Origin: Erythrobacter sp. UBA2510
GTDB lineage: Bacteria; Pseudomonadota; Alphaproteobacteria; Sphingomonadales; Sphingomonadaceae
Reading direction: 5' to 3'
DNA length: 8,238 nucleotides
Assembly: GCA_002341345.1 (NCBI GenBank)
Contig: DDNW01000038.1
Coordinates: 4,938 to 13,175 of the forward strand
Shown: piece by piece, positions 5,624 to 8,238 of the stretch
How positions within the stretch are numbered: position 1 is the first letter of the stretch
Layout: every line of letters starts with the position of its first letter
Program-made: the position numbers and the translations under genes
Notes under the pieces: model-generated
The model's database searches: none
The model's input: only the letters and a program-made list of their open reading frames with translations
What the model was told of the DNA's origin: nothing

Positions 5624-5779
5624 TTAGGTGGAATACCACCACTTGAAGTTGGCCTCTGCCGCTTCCTCCGAAGTGAACCCTTCGGGCGACTGGTTTACGC
5701 ACGACTTACCGTCACGTGACAGCAAGACCCAGTAGCAGTGGCCATCAATCCAGCGCAGCACATGGGGCGGACAGTACAT
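5624..5779 (-). CDS. Small Cys/Trp-rich protein, 51 aa (hypothetical)
   Basis: Begins MYCPPHVLRWIDGHCYWVLL, continues SRDGKSCVNQSPEGF and ends in an Ala/Glu helix and FKWWYST. It contains three cysteines (3, 15, 27) and four tryptophans (10, 17, 47, 48). The layout (strand, 'W-V-L-L-S-R-D-G-K' turn, 'S-P-E-G-F-T-S-E-E-A-A' then helix) loosely resembles DUF1508/YegP-type modules, but I would not assign it. Evidence for reality: AGGAG at 5792-5788 with an ideal 8-base spacer before ATG 5779, and a plausible protein composition. It is probably cytoplasmic, as no signal or membrane segment is visible. It is encoded upstream of rmuC in the same direction, with the 24-base palindrome between. Too short for routine ORF detection. 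Confidence 0.68.
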   Translation of the reverse strand: MYCPPHVLRWIDGHCYWVLLSRDGKSCVNQSPEGFTSEEAAEANFKWWYST

Positions 5780-6092
5780 GTCCGTTTCTCCTCGTGCATA
5801 CGTGTGTGATTATCGAGTGGTGGACGTCAGGGAAGCTTCGGTCCGAAGATCTACGATTTCGGGCTCGCTATGCCTCTGCCTTCTTCCGGGCGTTCTAGCA
5901 GGCAAAGCCCTACTCTCGTCAGTTCGTCCTCGCGTATGAGCGGCGCACCACGATCAATTGGTTTAATCGCCCCTTGGGCGTCTCAGGCAATCGTAAGGCA
6001 CCTCCATTCAAATTGGAACGAAGTATGAACATGCCATAGAGACCCGTGCTCACGCAAGGCCGACGATGCGCTAATCCCCAATTGAACTCGGC
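5780..6092. other. Intergenic region, 313 bases, no convincing gene
   Basis: This stretch is less GC-rich than its surroundings and holds no ORF I can support. It contains the Shine-Dalgarno of the 51-aa gene (5788-5792), a short palindrome CTTCGG-T-CCGAAG (5836-5848) 57 bases upstream of that gene's start, and GATAAT-like sequence on the minus strand near 5810-5815 that could be a weak -10. A long-loop inverted pair GGCCGA (6058-6063) / TCGGCC (6088-6093) abuts the stop of the lipoprotein at 6093 but is too weak to call a terminator. Confidence 0.5.
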
Positions 6093-6614
6093 CTAGAATT
6101 GCGGCCCCTCGCAAGGCTTGCCCTCATACTGGAAGCGATCGACGTCGTATTCGGTCCCATTCCAGCGATGCACCGGGAAGCAGAATCCCGGCCCGCCGAT
6201 CTCGAGATCGGGCCAGCCGTCGGTGCCCGTGGTCTCCAGAACGTTGACGATGCCAATGCCTCCGGTAATGAGCTTCCAGCTCCCGTCGCCCTGCTTGCTG
6301 ACGATGCCATAGCTTTGGCCGGTCATGCCGAAACACATCGCGCTATATTCGACCACCAGCGCCTCGGGCAGGCCGTCACCGTTGAGATCGCGCGTCCACT
6401 CGATTGTGCCCGGGCCATAACTGGGTGAATCGGTGATGTCGCAGACCTGCCACTGCTCGCCCACGCGGGTGAAGCCGGCGGCGGTAAAGATCGCCGCCTC
6501 GTCATCGGGCGAGATGGCGTCTGGTTCAGACTGTTGCGCGGCGCCCGGTTCGGACGAGCAGGAGGCGGCGATAAGGGCGAAGATGGCAAGGCCACAGGAT
6601 CGAATGGCGCGCAT
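6093..6614 (-). CDS. Putative lipoprotein with DxNxDG (FG-GAP/EF-hand-like) loop, 173 aa
   Basis: The signal MRAIRSCGLAIFALIAAS precedes Cys19 and Ser-Ser, giving a lipobox-like IAASC with Ala rather than Leu at -3. Lipidation is likely but not canonical. A Gln/Glu/Pro/Asp linker leads to a globular part. It contains RDLNGDGLPEALV (75-87), a Dx[DN]xDG loop with a Glu at the +9 position, as in calcium-binding FG-GAP/dockerin-type loops, and a second GTDGWPDLEIGG (130-141) of similar shape. Cysteines 58, 94, 145 and 168 could pair in the periplasm. It is transcribed in the same direction as def, 97 bases downstream of it. Bases 6615-6711 show only a weak GGGGA ribosome site. Cell-envelope location inferred; function not recognised. 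Confidence 0.78.
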   Translation of the reverse strand: MRAIRSCGLAIFALIAASCSSEPGAAQQSEPDAISPDDEAAIFTAAGFTRVGEQWQVCDITDSPSYGPGTIEWTRDLNGDGLPEALVVEYSAMCFGMTGQSYGIVSKQGDGSWKLITGGIGIVNVLETTGTDGWPDLEIGGPGFCFPVHRWNGTEYDVDRFQYEGKPCEGPQF

Positions 6615-6711
6615 GAAGGCATGTCCCCATAAGGGCGCGACCCGCTACCTGTGATGAAACGAACTACCGGGAAGCGCAATGATTCTTATGGCTGCTTCGA
6701 CACAACCGCAC

Positions 6712-7281
6712 TCAGGCCGCCTTGCGCGCCTTCTCCAGCTTCTTGAGCGCCATGTTGCGCTTGAGACGGCTGAGGTGGTCGATGAACAGGATCCCCTCGA
6801 GATGGTCCATCTCGTGCTGGATGCAGACCGCCATCATGTCGGTCATATCTTCCTCGTGGGTGTTACCCTCAAGGTCCTGCCAGCGCACGCGGCAGGCCGA
6901 GGGACGCTCGACATCGGCATAGATGTCGGGGACCGACAGGCAGCCTTCCTGGAAGCTGTGCAGTTCCTCGGACGGATCGAGGATTTCAGGGTTCACGAAG
7001 ACTCGCGGCTCCTTCTTCAGGGGCCGGTGGAAATGCTTGTGCCCGCCGTGCGAATGACATTCCTCGGGCTCGGCATCCATGTCCTCGGGCTGCAGGTCGA
7101 TCACCAGCAGGCGCAGCGGCAGACCGATCTGGATCGCGGCAAGACCGATGCCGTTGGCGGCATACATGGTCTCGAACATGTCCTCGACCAGCGTCTTCAA
7201 CGCGTCGTCGAAGGTCTCGACGGGTTTGGAAATGGTCTTGAGCCGGGGGTCCGGCGCCTCGATGATGTTGTGAATGGCCAT
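6712..7281 (-). CDS. def: Peptide deformylase, 189 aa
   Basis: Metallo-hydrolase that removes the formyl group from the N-terminal Met of new proteins, acting at the ribosome exit. All three motifs are intact: GIGLAAIQ (44-51, Gln51), EGCLSVP (112-118, metal ligand Cys114) and QHEMDHLEG (155-163, ligands His156 and His160, catalytic Glu157). The start MAIHNIIEAPDPRL at ATG 7281 matches the family. The frame runs on upstream to 7425, but only through recR antisense-like sequence. It is about 20 residues longer than E. coli Def because of an insertion at ~66-91 between the strands, including CHSHGGHKHFH (75-85), unusual for the family. There is no Shine-Dalgarno; a strong promoter places the likely transcript start at the ATG. 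Its partner enzyme gene fmt lies nearby, divergent from recR. Confidence 0.97.
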   Translation of the reverse strand: MAIHNIIEAPDPRLKTISKPVETFDDALKTLVEDMFETMYAANGIGLAAIQIGLPLRLLVIDLQPEDMDAEPEECHSHGGHKHFHRPLKKEPRVFVNPEILDPSEELHSFQEGCLSVPDIYADVERPSACRVRWQDLEGNTHEEDMTDMMAVCIQHEMDHLEGILFIDHLSRLKRNMALKKLEKARKAA

Positions 7282-7287
7282 GTCACA

Positions 7288-7316
7288 ATTATAGGGGCGC
7301 CGGCTTTGCGCGGCAA
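7288..7316 (-). promoter_or_regulatory. Sigma70-type promoter of def, predicted leaderless
   Basis: On the minus strand, TTGCCG (7316-7311) and a perfect TATAAT (7293-7288) are separated by exactly 17 bases. Only six bases (TGTGAC) separate the -10 box from the A of the def ATG, so initiation at the usual +1 would give an mRNA starting at or next to AUG. It lies in the 52-base gap after recR and would make def independent of recR. Confidence 0.72.
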
Positions 7317-7333
7317 GATGGTCAGCCCAAGTG

Positions 7334-7930
7334 CTAGCCCAGCGGTCTACGCGCCCTGAGCGCCTGCGCCAATGTGCCCTCGTCCAGATAGTCGAGTTCG
7401 CCGCCCACCGGCAGGCCATGGGCAAGCTGGGTCAGGCGCACCGGGTAAGCCTCCAGCCGTTCAGCGAGGTAATGCGCGGTCGTCTGCCCCTCCAGCGTGG
7501 CGTTCATGGCCAGCACCACCTCGTCCACCCCGCCTTCCGCGACACGCCCGACAAGACTGTCGATGGCGAGGTCTTCAGGCCGGACCCCGTCCAATGCCGA
7601 GAGCCTGCCGCCAAGTACGTGATACTTGCCGGTGAACAGCTTCGCGCGGTCGAGTGCCCACAGATCGGCGACATCCTCGACCACGCACAGGCTGCGCTGG
7701 TCACGGCGCGGATCGGCACAGATACCGCAAGGGTCGGTCGTATCGACATTGCCGCAGGTCTGACATTCGACAAGGCTCACCTCGACCGCTGCCAGCGCCT
7801 CGCGCAGCTGGACCAGCGCGGTCTCACGCCGCTTGACGAGGAACAGCACCACGCGCCGCGCCGAGCGTGGGCCCAGCCCCGGCAGGCGCGCCAGTGCGGA
7901 GGCCAGTGTCTCGATTTCTTGCGATGCCAT
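7334..7930 (-). CDS. recR: Recombination mediator RecR, 198 aa
   Basis: RecR joins RecO (and RecF) to load RecA on gapped single-stranded DNA. Domains in order: helix-hairpin-helix [13 protein letters not shown] (14-26), a four-cysteine zinc finger CQTC...CGIC (Cys56, 59, 68, 71), and a Toprim domain with CVVED (82-86), [13 protein letters not shown] (103-115), [12 protein letters not shown] (144-155) and a C-terminal [23 protein letters not shown]. The length is close to E. coli RecR. Start ATG 7930 has no clear Shine-Dalgarno; a perfect inverted repeat (7931-7953) touches the start codon. The usual upstream partner (dnaX, or ybaB) is absent here: the neighbour is fmt, divergent by 44 bases. 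The def promoter lies just after its stop. Confidence 0.97.
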   Translation of the reverse strand: MASQEIETLASALARLPGLGPRSARRVVLFLVKRRETALVQLREALAAVEVSLVECQTCGNVDTTDPCGICADPRRDQRSLCVVEDVADLWALDRAKLFTGKYHVLGGRLSALDGVRPEDLAIDSLVGRVAEGGVDEVVLAMNATLEGQTTAHYLAERLEAYPVRLTQLAHGLPVGGELDYLDEGTLAQALRARRPLG

Positions 7931-7953
7931 CGCCTGCCAGATAGGGGCAGGCG
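7931..7953. promoter_or_regulatory. Perfect inverted repeat in the recR-fmt divergent gap
   Basis: CGCCTGCC (7931-7938) and GGCAGGCG (7946-7953) flank the 7-base spacer AGATAGG. It fills half of the 44-base gap between the divergent recR and fmt starts and directly abuts the recR ATG. It could be an operator controlling both genes or a hairpin in the recR leader. No sure promoter is seen in the gap. Confidence 0.45.
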
Positions 7954-7974
7954 CGAAGGATAGGAAGTCACTCC

Positions 7975-8238
7975 ATGCGTATCATCTTCATGGGAACGCC
8001 CGATTTCGCCGTGCCGGTGCTGACCGCGCTGGTCGAGGCGGGACACGAGGTGCTGGCCGCCTATAGCCAGCCGCCGCGTCCGGCAGGCCGGGGCAAGCAA
8101 TTGCGCCCCTCCCCCGTGCACAAGAAGGCGGAGGAGCTGGGGATCGAGGTGCGCCACCCGGCCACCTTGCGCGATCTGGAAGAGCAGGCGGCCTTTGCCG
8201 CGCTCGATGCCGACGTCGCGGTGGTCGCCGCCTATGGA
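7975..8238 (+). CDS. fmt: Methionyl-tRNA formyltransferase, N-terminal part, 3' truncated by window
   Basis: Transfers a formyl group from 10-formyl-tetrahydrofolate to initiator Met-tRNA, the step that Def later reverses on proteins. The 88 visible residues start [19 protein letters not shown], the Fmt/GART Rossmann-like start, followed by [20 protein letters not shown] (31-50), the Fmt-specific loop after the second strand, and then VRHPATLRD and VAVVAAYG leading to the folate site. The catalytic Asn/His/Asp and the C-terminal tRNA-binding domain lie beyond the window. AGGAAG at 7962-7967 with a 7-base spacer supports ATG 7975. The frame is open to the right edge. It is divergent from recR-def rather than directly downstream of def as in E. 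coli. Confidence 0.96.
   Translation, partial: MRIIFMGTPDFAVPVLTALVEAGHEVLAAYSQPPRPAGRGKQLRPSPVHKKAEELGIEVRHPATLRDLEEQAAFAALDADVAVVAAYG

Noticed and set aside
5919..6032. 37-aa minus-strand ORF beginning MFILRSNLNGG
   Set aside because: No convincing ribosome binding site, no known family and too short to separate from chance in a low-information gap.
6679..7359. 226-aa plus-strand ORF
   Set aside because: Mirrors def on the opposite strand; the deformylase motifs on the minus strand are unambiguous.
7331..7963. 210-aa plus-strand ORF
   Set aside because: Antisense shadow of recR, which has all its motifs intact.

Overview
The window looks like chromosomal DNA of a high-GC alphaproteobacterium, most likely a sphingomonad (Erythrobacteraceae/Sphingomonadaceae type). 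I infer this from the gene families and their order: a rapZ / mannose-type EIIA / HPr regulatory PTS block, a recR-def pair divergent from fmt, rmuC followed by a lipoprotein gene, and small sphingomonad-like proteins. No mobile element, CRISPR array, tRNA or rRNA is visible.

Layout. (1) Bases 1-2012, plus strand: a tight operon with the 3' end of rapZ, a mannose-type EIIA, HPr and a SpoU/TrmH-family RNA methyltransferase. The first three belong to the regulatory phosphotransfer system. No sugar permease or enzyme I is visible. (2) Bases 2051-3211, minus strand: five consecutive very small genes. In transcription order they are a divergent cold-shock-domain protein, a 65-aa 'DMNQLL' protein, a 94-aa FlbD-like protein, a 44-aa very basic protein and a 45-aa single-pass membrane protein. 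The last two are too short for routine ORF calling. (3) Bases 3445-5561, minus strand: rmuC, overlapping by 4 bases a lipoprotein gene with an SH3-like C-terminus. (4) Bases 5624-5779, minus strand: a 51-aa Cys/Trp-rich orphan with a strong ribosome binding site, separated from rmuC by a perfect 24-base palindrome. (5) Bases 5780-6092: no convincing gene. (6) Bases 6093-7930, minus strand: a lipoprotein with a DxNxDG calcium-type loop, peptide deformylase (def) and recR. (7) Bases 7975-8238, plus strand: the start of fmt, divergent from recR.

How the genes work together. Fmt formylates initiator Met-tRNA and Def removes the formyl group from nascent proteins, so the right end is a translation-initiation/N-terminal-processing locus that also carries the repair gene recR. 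RapZ, EIIA and HPr form a signalling relay. HPr keeps the serine that HprK phosphorylates in other bacteria. The least ordinary parts are the minus-strand array of tiny genes with a degenerate cold-shock protein at its head, the apparently leaderless def promoter, and a histidine-rich insertion in Def.
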